Part shown: positions 12,401 through 23,275 of the stretch, piece after piece
How positions within the stretch are numbered: the first letter of the stretch is position 1
Layout: the number at the start of each line of letters is the position of its first letter
Assembly (NCBI RefSeq): GCF_002078875.1
Contig: NC_034414.1
Coordinates: 27,190,637 to 27,254,636 of the forward strand
From: Numida meleagris
Lineage: Eukaryota; Chordata; Aves; Galliformes; Numididae
Direction: 5' to 3'
DNA length: 64,000 bases
The notes under the pieces: model-generated
Databases searched by the model: none
The model's input: only the letters and a program-made list of their open reading frames with translations
Told to the model about the DNA's origin: nothing
Position numbers and translations under genes: made by a program

Positions 12401-13564
12401 TAATCAACCGCATTTCCCCCAGAGTCTGGGGGACCAACAATTGCTCTTTGCTTCCTAAAAATTGAGTCCTGGAGTGTTGCCAGCTCCCAAAGAAATAAAA
12501 TATTAGCCAAAGGCAAGGAAATGCAGTTGGATTTATTGCACACTTTTAAAGTGAGTGGTACACCTTTTATATGTATGTTAAAAACAGTAGCTTTTTAATT
12601 ATGGATTGGTTATTGCCAGTAGCCTTGAGATACAATTATTATCTGTCTGAATGGAAGACCACCTGGGTGGCAAAGTTAGAATGCAGGCTGCCTGGTTTTG
12701 CCCAAACAAGGGAACTCTAACAGCTTTCACACGAGTTTTAGCTGCACAAATGCTTCAAACACCACCTGCTGCTGGATACCACCCTGTGAACATCCTGTGT
12801 CCAGAGAATGGTGAGTGATACCATAGCATTTTCAGCAATTAGCTTTAACTGTGTTCACACCCCTTTTCTTTTCAGGAATAGTATGAGTTAGTTAGAATTT
12901 GACTGACTTAGAGGAATGTTTATAGAAACAGTCAAATTAAAACAAATATTGGAGAAAGGCTGAGCAAACCTGACAGTAACAGTGGTACTCATGTTTTCGG
13001 GTGGCAGGACTCTACCAGCTGACCTGCACATCCAAGCACCACTAAGCAAAGCTCCTTGAATTTCGGCTGTCCAATGCCAGTAGCAACAGCTTTGCAAATG
13101 AGCCACAGACAGAGAATTTCTCCAGGAATAACTCTCTGGCAAGTAAATATTTGGCAAGTCATACTCAAATAGTGAATAAATCTTGGAGATACTGCAATCT
13201 ACTTGCAGGCAACTTGTTAACACAAGAAGAGATGGGATTTGTCAAAGACATCTTTGCCCAGGAATGACAGGCTCGTGGGTTAATAGAAGTTAATTTTCCA
13301 TCTCTAATACTGGGCACTAATTCTGCCTCGTACCGCAGACCTTGACACTTTTTTGGCACAAGACGTTGAAAACAGCCAGCCACAATTAGCGTTCACTGCT
13401 ACACTCGCTGTTTAGCCAAGGGAGATGAGAAATGCTCCCTGCTGGGAGTGAGTTTGCCCTTCTGCTGTGCCCATGCAGAGCTTTGATGGCCTCTGTGAAA
13501 CCTCAAAGTGGTTGGGCATGAGGTGCAGGCGTTGCATGGCCTGGCTGCTTTGGGGTGGGTGCGC
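3481..13564. other. Intergenic DNA, no supported gene
   Basis: There are many short ORFs on both strands, the longest being 235 codons (4371-5078, minus), none with a recognisable domain or exon structure. The tail-to-tail neighbour expected from mammalian synteny, DPF3, was searched for through its PHD-finger residues on the plus strand and not seen. A plus-strand AATAAA at about 10223 and another at about 5189 could belong to distal 3' UTRs, but nothing ties them to a gene. Blocks at 3.64-3.79, 6.59-6.93, 7.19-7.56 and 9.46-9.58 kb look like candidate regulatory DNA. Confidence 0.6.
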
Positions 13565-13760
13565 AGAATCATAGAATCATTCAGGTTGGAAAAGATCTCT
13601 AAGATCATCTACTCCAACCTCAACCCACCCCCACTAACCATGTCCCTCAGTGCCATATCTACAGGTTTCTTGAACACCTCCAGTGACTCCATCACTTCCC
13701 TGGCAGCCTGAGCCAGTGTGTTACCACTCTTTCTGAGAATATTTTTTTCCTAATATCCAC
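13565..13760 (-). mobile_element. CR1 retrotransposon 3' end
   Basis: On the plus strand the sequence begins AGAATCATAGAATCATTCAGG and continues with TTGGAAAAGATCTCTAAGATC, CCATGTCCCTCAGTGCCATA, TTTCTTGAACACCTCCAG and TTTTTTTCCTAATATCC. This is the reverse complement of the 3' region of avian CR1, whose end is made of ATTCTATGATTCT units, so the element points left. It is 5'-truncated, as most CR1 copies are, and lacks a short stretch before GTGACTCCA. It is non-coding. Confidence 0.92.
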
Positions 13761-16505
13761 AGAATCAGAGAATCCTACCCCACATGGCTTCACCTCCTGC
13801 TTAGAGGCTCTCCTATGGCTGTAACCTGGATGCGTACCTTGCATTGCTCCACCACCAACATAACAGGCACAAGGTGATTAATTGAAAGGCATCAGTCTCT
13901 TTTCTGCTCTCAGCACAGTAGTTGCCTGCAACATCCATGCACACTCATCTCATTCAAATGCTGACTTCTCAGTAAAGAAATTCACAATCCTACCTCTTTC
14001 CCAGCTATGCTCACCTACCAGTAAAATAAAACACAGCCACCCCAATAACACTCCATTCCCAACACAACAAACCATAATAAATACACATGTGAAATAAAAG
14101 TAGTTTCAATACATCACCCCATGCACCACCCCCTAGGATGGGGCCAGAGTCAGCTGCCTTCAGCAGAGGTGCCTCAGGTGACCATTGCATGCTCCATCGG
14201 TACTATCAAGTCTCAGAGGAGAGAGATGTTGTTTTGTAGGGGTAAAAGGCCTCATATGGACAGTGACACCACAAGGATGGTGATGTGATGCTCACTCTGC
14301 CAGCAGAAACACCATGACAACAGACACTACTCTAATCTTCAGTGGGAACAGGTGAGTGGGAGCATTTCAGGTGTTCTTCCACCAAAACACTCAGCTATGG
14401 TGAATTACCTGAAGCAGGGTGGTGATGACAGCACAGCAGAGTGAGCCCACCTTATCTCTGTATAATACACCTGCAAGGGTACTACAGAGAAAAATGCCTG
14501 ACACACTTGCCTTATTTTACAAGAAACTTGCACGTAAAAGTGCTGGCTTGACTTTGGCAGCATCTGCTTGCACATATGCATGTGCTGACCAAGCATGGCA
14601 GTACTGAGTTTTATAAAGCTTCCTCTGACTTGGCTGCAGGAGGGTTGTACCACATGCAAACAAAGAAGCCCTATGCATATTATGCAAGCCAGTCCTGTGG
14701 AAAATCAATTTCAGGAATGACTTAGGCGGTGCTGGCACATTTGATTGGGTCTGTTTCCAGAAAGACCTTCAGCCACTGCAGCCAGGTGCATTAGTTTTCA
14801 TGAGGACAAGTATACCGAGTATTGTGAGTGTCATCCATGACGCACAGAATTGTTTTCCTGAGCCCACACCTAGCACATTTTTGAGGTCTTTTTTCAATCT
14901 GCTCTTCCTGGTTGGGCACAGCTGCATGTTCTTTGCAGTGCTGGGCATGGCCTCTTGCAGAAGGGACTCTGCTCCCCTCTTCAGCTTCTGCGACAGTACT
15001 GAAAATGTGCCCAGTGAGAAAGCTGGAACAAGCCTGGCAGTGACTCTGCCTTCCCTTGGCTCTCTTACTGGGGTAAATTTGCAACTGAAATTCCAAAGTT
15101 GGCAAGAAAAGGAGGAACCATTTTCCTGGCAGCCCCCTGTTGGTACTGAGGAGAGCGGATATGGAGAGCCACAGAACAGATGGCAGTATGAGAAGAAGGT
15201 AGGTATAGCGGTCAAAAATGGCAATACACAGATTTAGAAAAATATATCACATCACAACATGTGACACACGTATGTAGTCTGCCATGGGGAGCAAGCACAA
15301 TGCTATGTGCTGCCTCACTTACACAAGCGATGGGGTCTTTGTTCCCATGGACTAGCACAGCCTTCAACAAAGGCAGCACAGGTGATAGCAGTGTTTAAGG
15401 AACCAGAACACGAAAAGAGCCTCAGCTTTACAGTCTGAGGTGGGGAAAAGACTGGAAAGACACTAGTCCTCAAGTATCTACATTGATACCCACGGATATC
15501 TGGACTGTGCTGTGATGGAGGGTGAGAGACAATGCTGATGCAAAGAGGAAAAGCTCTGGACAATGCAAAAAAATACATTAAGGGAACCACTTGGGGAAAA
15601 AATCTGCAGTGCTGAACACCTTTGCTGTTTGTGGCCCACAGATGGCTCTCACTGTGTTTGAGCTCCCCCAGAGATGGCTTTTTAATGTGTTAGATCAGAG
15701 GTTTGGTTTTTATCTTTGCAGCAAGAATGCTTCAGGTATGGAAAAATGTGTTCTTGGGGGCATCTGCTGAGGTCCCATCTCTGGAGATTTCAGAGGCATG
15801 GTGGATAAAGCAACTTTGGTGAATATTTAGTAGGGAAAATCCGGCTGAATATACAGAGCATTGTGGGATGAACTGGCAGGGTTTTTATTGTCTGCGACTC
15901 CATGACTATTGGTAAGGAAGGGAGTTCTTACACAAAAGCTGTTCCTGGCTTTATTTACGCCAAGGCTGCGTTCCAGGAAGGGGAAATCCATCATGTAAGA
16001 GACAAATGCAAACACAGAGCTTTCTCTCTTGCTCTCTCTTCCCTTTTGGACTGTCCTTTTCATCTGACAGGGAGCCTGTGCTGCTCTGCGTATGCTCTGT
16101 CACTTGATTTGCTTGAGACTCCCCAGAGGCGAAGAAACGCTGAGGGCAAGATCTCCTTAATATAGCAACACGTCTGTTTTCTGGGAACTGATGGCTTGGC
16201 TAGAAGAGATGGTCAGGAGGGAAGGGCAGGCTGGGCTGCAGGGAGCCAGGGGAGGTGTTGGGCATGAGGGCTGCTTGGCAGGGACGGCAGGGCTCTGCAG
16301 GGGCTGCAGCATCACAACAAAGCAGGTCGGTGTCCAAAGGTGGTCACTGCAGCAGGACCAGCATCTGGGGATGGGTGGCCCAGGGAAAGAGACCCACAGA
16401 AATGCAAGAGTTTGGCCACAGGAAAGGGTTTGTGATTTGCAGGTGGCCCTCAGCAATGCTCCATCATGCTGAGCACAAGAAGAGGATTTTTTCTCCCCGT
16501 GTTAG

Positions 16506-16520
16506 GTGTGTGTGTGTGTG
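16506..16520. repeat. Short (GT)n run
   Basis: About seven GT units lie in the intergenic part; there is nothing else of note nearby. Confidence 0.85.
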
Positions 16521-18927
16521 AGCAAAGCTGGCTGAGGGGCTTTTCTGGAACTAGCAAGAGAAGCTTCTCAAGGCTGCAGGAATCTCTATCTAGCTCGAAT
16601 TGGCCCAAAGCCTGCATGTGCCGCAGCATGGAGGAGCTAACACCTGGTACCAGCCATCACTCACCACTGGCTGACAAACCAACATGCAGCTGCATGGACA
16701 GAGATGTCCCCGAGGTGGCAGAAGGGCAGCCCTGAGCACAGCCTGCCTGCAAATGCAGCTTTACCGAGCTGCTCCTGCACCCAGGATGTGCCCGTGCGGC
16801 TGACAGGCCAGGCCCTGTGGCTTTGAGGCTGGGACGAAGATGGGCTGGGTCCAAATCCACATCTGCATCACCCTCCACCTGTTTCTTTAATTACAAAGCA
16901 GGTGCAGAGTTCCACCAGCTTCAGCAGGGAAACCTCAATCTGACAGCCCTTTTACAAGGTGCACAGACTATCCTGAGATGAGAGAAGCCAGGAGCGGAGA
17001 GGGAACCGGCAGCGTACCCACAGGTGCTGCAGCAATCACCACAGGTGCATCAGCAGTACCACAGGAAGGGTTAACAGCACTGCGGCTCCCTGCCATGGAG
17101 CAGCTGGGCCCTGCTCTGCCAGCTGGCTGCCTGCCCTGCCCGAGGTGCCTAGAGTGAGCCCCGAGCGGTCACCATGCCTGAGCAAGGCCAAAAAATACAT
17201 GGTGCTGGGAGGTTGTGCAATGGGGCTGCTTTCATCTACCACCCCAGCCCATAGCAGAGATCCTCAGAGACTATCTGCCCTTGCAGAACTCACCCGCACC
17301 CTCTTGGTGCTCTGGGTGCTGCCAGATGCACCACCCAGGTGGGAGGCAGGAGGCCCTTCAGGGCTGTTTGCTTGTAGAGAGAAGTCCTACAGTGCCTCGC
17401 GTTTCTGTGTTTGGCTCCAAATGGCCTCAGAACAGCACAGCTGGGCAGCTCAGAATCCCTCTCTGGGGAAATGCTGTGCAGTGTAAAGCATCGTTTGAAT
17501 TTTTCATCTGGTGTCCCTTAGCCCACGTGGCTGCAGGCTGACACCGAGGATGCCAACGAGGGGCTGTGATGCTGTGTAGCTCGCAGGCATGGCCCACACA
17601 GAGATGGACAGAAGAAACCCTGACATGGATCCAAGTGGAAGTGATCACTTCTGAAGTTCAGCCCAGATGAGGCTTTCCTATTCCAGCTGTGAAAGGAGCA
17701 GGCCAGGTCTTTTCTCCCGCTGCCTGGGGAAGGGTGGCATGGTTTAAGTGCCCAGAGAAAACAGGTGGAAGCTCAGTTTTGTATCTCTGCTGATAGCAAT
17801 AGGGGTCACTGCAATCTCACAGCATTCTCCTCTGCCACGTGAGATGTTGCGTCAAGGTCTATGTGGGCCTCCGGATGGGAATGTGCTGGTAAACCCATGT
17901 CATTGCTGACAGCCCTGACAGGCCTTGCTCACACCCGACCATCTCCAACTGTGCTGGGCTCCTTCCCCTGCAGCACCTCTAAGCTGTGAGCCTACAAACT
18001 TCTCCCTACATTCTGCCCACCAACTTCCAGCCTCCAGCAGGGTGCATGCACAGCTTCCCACAGCCGATGGGAGCGGGCAGCCACACTGACACTTGTGGCG
18101 ATGGCCATAAATTCATGTTAAGAGCCTGTGAGTAATGGCGTTGCTGTGTAAGGTAGAATCCTGAAAAGCTTGTTTTTAAATGCTCAGCAGCAGGATTAGG
18201 AGGTTGCTGGCTCTTAGCGGTGAGCTTTGCAGATGTTAGGGGCTGGCAAAGCAAAATCTGTAGCACATGAAAAAGTTGATCGGGTCTGACTCCCTCCTGC
18301 CGTGAGATTACTTTTCTCACTACAAAGCATTTCTCCTCACCAGTAAGTTCAAAGTCCGTATGGGCATGAAGATAGCGCATTGTTCGACAACGCGCTGTTC
18401 TGCTGAGCAGCCGCCTCGCTTATTCTGTCTCAGGTTATAAACAGCGCTGAGAAGCTGCAAAATTGCTCACAGCTTAAACTACGAAATCATGGTAACCCAG
18501 CCTATCTCAACCTACTGCGAGCTCTGCTTTAATAATCCTACTTAATCATTAAACCACAATAAAAGTAAGCCAAGGAGAATAAGGAAAGAGCCAAGCCAAG
18601 GCATATCTGAGCACTGCTCGGAATCTGAACCGAACTCCATCAGCTCCAGACAGAGGGAGCCCTATCAGGGGATAGCAAAGCTGTTGTGTGAGAGGTCGGA
18701 AAGGTGTGCCACAAAATCTGTCTCTGTTGGGACTGGTGGAAGGAGGCAGAGCCAGCTGTGAGCTGCTCCTGCAGCTCCCGGTGTTCAGTGTGCCCTATTT
18801 ACATCCCCTTCCCAGGAGAGCAGCTTGTTATCTGGCACACACACTCCATCCGAGCTGCGCTGTTGACATAGATGCTTGGCTCAACCCTTATGTCTGGTAA
18901 TTATTGAGTATAGCAGTGGGTGCTGCT

Positions 18928-18943
18928 TTTTTTTTTTTTTTTT
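18928..18943. repeat. Poly-T run followed by CCCAG
   Basis: Sixteen T residues are followed by CCCAG. This looks like a splice acceptor on the plus strand, but no exon can be recognised after it. Confidence 0.85.
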
Positions 18944-19749
18944 CCCAGCATGCTTTACCCTCTACAGAAGGGTACAAAGAAAGTAAACCATCCACCTACT
19001 CATTGACCACCTTGCTACACGGTGTATTACGGCAAACTGATTCTTTCTAAAGACCTTTTTTAAAAAAAGGGGGTGCTAAAAAAAAGGGAGAAGCAGGAAG
19101 GCAATAAGAAATACCACCTGAAGAGGCACCCCCCACCAGCCACCCACCTGCTGACACTGAGAACTGGTCCCATAGGCAAACACATGGCGCTCCTACTGGC
19201 TCCGGCAGGATTCTCCATGTGTGTGTGACAGACAGAACAGATTCGGTCCTCATTGCTTTGACTTTTCCAGGATGCTCAATTTATTTGTGCATTTCAGGAA
19301 ACAGGACAGTACAGTCAGATATCCTGTACCTGGTTTCCCATCCCCACCCCAAAACAGAAATAGCTGTAGGCTGAAAGCACCACCCATTCCAGAAGATGAC
19401 ATAGCCAAAGCCTTCCCAAGGCAAAAGACCAATGAACCGCCAGAGTGTCACCTGAGTGAGGACTGACTGAAGAACTTCACCATCTGTGAAAATCTGTCCA
19501 AAAAGACAACGAGTCAAGTTTGTATTTCCAGACCAAAATAAGAGATTGGATGGAGGAATGCTCTCACCTCAGCTTTCTTGAAAGCAGGAGTGAACAGGAC
19601 TGGTGTTGATGAGACCATTCCAGGATCTTATTTACTATGCAAAGAATAGACTCATTTTTTTGCAGAAATGGGGCACATGTTGCCTTCATTCTCACTACCA
19701 CGTCTTGTAGGACTTGCCTTCAGCATGGAAGCATCCTGATATAGCTGTA

Positions 19750-20060
19750 CAGTGCATCGTGTTGCTATTACTGTAGTAACTTATTACTAGCACACCTTGT
19801 GTTGGCTTTATTGCTGCAGTACCTGACACAAATATACCACAGGTTGCCCACACATGCCATCACTACTGCTTCATCCCCCAAACTAGTTTACTGCAGCATC
19901 TGGTTGTGTCTTATTGCTGCATTACCAAAATGCTACTTTACTGCAGCGGCCTGTGTTACCTTATTGCTACATTTATCCTGGTATTATTATGTCAGCTTAC
20001 TGTGGCTTTTTATGGCTGCCCTGCTACCATTTTATTACAGTACTCTATGGGATTTTAGCA
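19750..20060. repeat. Degenerate tandem array built on TTATTGCTGC/TTACTGCAG
   Basis: Related phrases recur every 30-50 bases: TATTGCTATTACTGTAGTAA, TTTATTGCTGCAGTACCTG, TTTACTGCAGCATCTGGTTG, TTATTGCTGCATTACC, TTTACTGCAGCGGCCTGTG, TTATTGCTACATTTATC, CTTACTGTGGC and TTTTATTACAGTACTC. The unit is strongly diverged and its length varies. An open frame spans most of the array on the plus strand, as expected for a periodic sequence rather than a gene. Confidence 0.5.
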
Positions 20061-22499
20061 CTGAGTTATACATACATAGACTGTATTAATCCATTTGCCT
20101 TAGCCTAACATTGCACTGACCTGTCAAACCCTCCTCGTGCTTGTCCCGGTGCTGGTCCACCACGATGGCCATTAATGCTCTGGATACTCCATTATCCAAA
20201 TAACAGCGTACAGCTGTATTTCACAGCCATAGCCCTGCAGGTATGGGATGCCTGGTGGCTAGCTCTCACAGCATGGAGATTGTAAAAGCTTTCTAGCCTG
20301 TTTTTCCTTGAAACAATGCCATTGAGAACATGAGAGGTGGAAAACTGATTTCCTAGCTCATCTTCTGGGTGATGAGGTAGCTGGAAGACATGGATGCTTA
20401 TAAAGCAGCAGATTACTGCTTGCAGCACTCAGTGGGTGGTGCTCACTGGCGAGCGCGCAAGAGAAGCATCACTTGCAATAAGTGATGTCATTAAAGAGCA
20501 GTAATTCAAGGATGAAGGTTGCGTGGAAATAGTTACACGTTAGCATTGTCATATGTGAAGTAAAAGACACGTGAACAGCCATTCGTATGTGCTCCTGGGA
20601 GGAGGCCCTGTCTGCTCTCATGATGTTTGTCTCAGAGAAATTTGGGCAGGAAGCGAGGAGGGGAGCTCTCCCCTCTGCAGAGCATACGCAGCTCCATCCG
20701 CTCGGCTCGCCACTGCTGAGCAGATTAGCTGTGCGAGTGTGCATTTAGATGGCAAGCTGTTCAGCATCCAGGCCCCCTGATGTATGCCCATATGCGTGCT
20801 CGCTGTCTGTAGTTTCCCCCATGCTCTCAGCTGTTCAAACCCAGCAAATTACCTACAGGCAGCACACAGCATGTTCTTAGGGGTGGCACAGGGGGGCTCG
20901 CATGAGTGTGCATGGCTGGACGACTGGGGCTGTTGCACAAAGACCCGCTATTGCCGGAGGGGTGCCTTTGGCTGGGTGGTCACCATGGAACGGACAGGTC
21001 CTGCTGAGACAGTTGAGTGACAATCAGCAAAGGTCCAAATGTCGCCGTCAGAGGCAAAATGCCACCTGAATGTACAGGCACAGCCATGACAGTTCCGCAG
21101 TCCTGGAGCTCTCGTTTGGCCTGTATTGTAGGACAAATTAAGTCTGAAGACCCTCAGATAATAGGCTGATTATGGGAACTAGGTGAGTGTAAACAACAAA
21201 TACCATACTCAGTACTCTACCAGTCATGCAGATGCAGAGAGTCCTATAGACCTTATGTAAAATTGATAACAGGAGCTGTCTGGGAAAAATAATTGAGGTA
21301 TCAAAATGAGAAAATTCATGGGTAAAGAGGGAAAGTCCTTTTACTGATGGAAACTATGGTGGCCTGATTTTGTGCATACATTAGCCTCGGATATTAGGAT
21401 AATATTTGCCACAGAAATAAATACGGTTGGTAGCCAGCTGTCTACTTAGCGAGATAGATAATTTTGCCTAGATAGGAATGCAGACGTGTAGCCATATAGC
21501 AATTTCTACCACCTGCACAAAAAAAACAGCTTGGCTTGGCATGAGGGAAGAAGACCAAGTGTCTATTTTCACATACACTTCAGATCTGAACTGCTTATAA
21601 AAGATAGGAGGTTTTGTGGTACTAAGTCAATTGAAATTGGAAATTTTGTATATAGGCAGTATACTGTATGTGAATGCAATCCATTTTTTGTATCTGCAGC
21701 TAGTACAATGTGAGTTTTATCATTAACCAAGTCACTTCAGCTCTGTCTTCATCCTAACCTCCATAATCCCAACATTCTGAAACAAGCTATTGTGTCATCT
21801 CTTGCAGTTGTATTCACGGGCTCTACATCAGATGAATTACAGGCACCCAAGCATCTGCCCAGTCACAAACTGCTTCTGCCAAGCACTTCTCCATCAGATC
21901 TCTCCTTGCTGCAGACTGAATTTTGCTCTTGATTACACATGCCCACAGCAGTTACCTTTCCCTGTATATGCATGAACAGATTTTGGCCCTCTATAATTAG
22001 GGCTGAATTTCCTCTAAGTGGTTCAACTCTACCTATTCGAAGTAAAACTTGAACATCCATCATTGAATAAGTATGCAAAACCTCAAATAAATAGAAAACC
22101 AAATACAATAGAAAACTACTCACTTTTAAATACCGCATGTGTGTGTCTGTTTGTTTGTGCATATGTGCATTATACATCTAAAACACAACTACGTCAGGCA
22201 GTCTTGCACTAAACGTACATGCAGAGCAATCCTGCCGATGTCGGAGGATTTGCACCAAGATCAGTCTGACGCAGTGGGGCAGATCCTCATGTGATGTAAG
22301 CCACTCAAAGTCTCCTGCCTTTGGATGAGGATCTGACCATCGTCTTTGGACATGCTACATGCCATTGGAAGGACAGTGAGTGACAAACTTAATGAGGGCC
22401 TTTTTTCCCCCCGTTATTTTAAAGGAGGAGAGACACAGGAAAGAAAAAACAAAGCTAAAGTCAACGGATCTGCAGGAGAGATGCATATGATACTTTGTG
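20061..22499. other. Region just downstream of RGS6, no supported gene
   Basis: I see no exon, RNA gene or clear repeat. Part of it could be additional RGS6 3' UTR if the AATAAA at 22528 is not the main signal. Confidence 0.5.
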
Positions 22500-22509
22500 G
22501 AAAGGAGCA

Positions 22510-22924
22510 GCAGCTTCCAGCAGATATTTTATTGGATCCAGATGGCCACAGGAAAGGGAGCAAATGGGATTGCAGTGGCATCTTTTACAGCTGTGTCTGT
22601 GCTAGGAAGAGAAGAGGTGAAGCAAAACCACTGATCTCTCTCAGTTCCTCTTTCTCCAAGCAGTGGTGAGGTCTGTTTCCTTAAATAACAACACACCAAG
22701 CCCTTGCCTTGTTGCTTCCTGTGTATCGTGGCTTGTGCTCCTCCAAATCCAAGCAGGAATCCAAGTCCCTGTGCAGAGCTCTGTGTCCCTACGAAGCTGT
22801 GCAGATAAAGTGTTGATGTAATCGGTGACAGGCAGGCTGTCCCTCGCTGAGCTGCTCTCTGATCCTGCTGTCCCCTGTGGCACCCCGCTCTCCCTGGTGG
22901 GGCGGCAGACTGGTGGGGTGGTTG
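22510..22924 (-). other. RGS6: RGS6 3' UTR (tentative) with AATAAA signal
   Basis: Downstream of the stop codon on the minus strand, the first canonical AATAAA (TTTATT on the plus strand) is at 22528-22533. That would give a 3' UTR of about 410 bases. No clear GU-rich downstream element follows, and further TTTATT hexamers lie near 20.03, 19.81 and 19.63 kb. The real end may therefore be lower. The stretch itself contains no convincing ORF. Confidence 0.4.
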
Positions 22925-22975
22925 TCAGGAGGACTGCATCAGGCCCGTCAGGCGCTTGCTGGCCAGAGACTTTCC
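22925..22975 (-). CDS. RGS6: RGS6 terminal coding exon with stop codon
   Basis: The coding part of the last exon encodes GKSLASKRLTGLMQSS followed by TGA. It matches the human RGS6 tail with S for G after SLA and G for S before LMQSS. The acceptor is CCTTCCTTCAG|GGA, with a pyrimidine tract that includes a (TCTG)4 repeat. Phase 0 at the start fits both the 54-base exon and the exon at 40065-40154. Human RGS6 is known for many alternative C-termini; this is the only terminal exon I could identify here. Confidence 0.94.
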   Translation of the reverse strand, partial: GKSLASKRLTGLMQSS

Positions 22976-22988
22976 CTGAAGGAAGGCA

Positions 22989-23004
22989 CAGACAGACAGA
23001 CAGA
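22989..23004. repeat. (CAGA)4 microsatellite in the splice acceptor of the RGS6 last exon
   Basis: Four CAGA units on the plus strand read as (TCTG)4 on the coding strand, 14-29 bases before the exon that starts at 22975. They make up much of the pyrimidine tract. Confidence 0.85.
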
Positions 23005-23154
23005 AGAGACCCAGAGTGTGAGTGAAACTGCTGCCATGAGATGGGAATCGTGGGACAGTTTGGTAAGGGTGTTCCGGTTACCTGCCGTTTTACCCCTCGA
23101 CTTCACAAGGTGAGCTGTGGCTAGTGATATGCTAACTGGCCTCAGTCACTGCTT

Positions 23155-23275
23155 GTCCACTCCTGTGGACACCACTTGTCCCTGGTCTCAACCCAGATAC
23201 TGAACGGTTGACAGCAACTCTTTGAATGTGACCATCCAGCCAATTCCAACTAGAGAAGTTGTTTGATCATCTTGC
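23155..23275 (-). mobile_element. Degraded CR1 internal fragment
   Basis: The plus strand contains TGTGGACACCACTTGTCCCT, GGTCTCAACCCAGATACTGA and TGTGACCATCCAGCCAATTC. This is the reverse complement of the part of the CR1 reverse transcriptase ORF that usually reads as 'GGGACACCACTxGTxACTGGTCT ... CGACCATCCAGCCAATTCC'. The match fades after 23250. It sits about 180 bases upstream of the acceptor of the RGS6 terminal exon, in the same orientation as the gene. Confidence 0.65.

Larger units (their letters stand above)
13761..19749. other. Intergenic DNA, no supported gene
   Basis: It contains a (GT)n run and a T16 run, both listed separately, and a G/C-rich portion at about 16.2-17.6 kb. ORFs here (for example 14800-15237, plus, 145 codons) show no recognisable protein. 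Confidence 0.6.

Noticed and set aside
1..22500. Terminal exons of DPF3, expected tail-to-tail with RGS6 from mammalian synteny
   Set aside because: No plus-strand segment encodes the PHD-finger Cys/His pattern or the known C-terminus. The gene probably ends to the left of the window.
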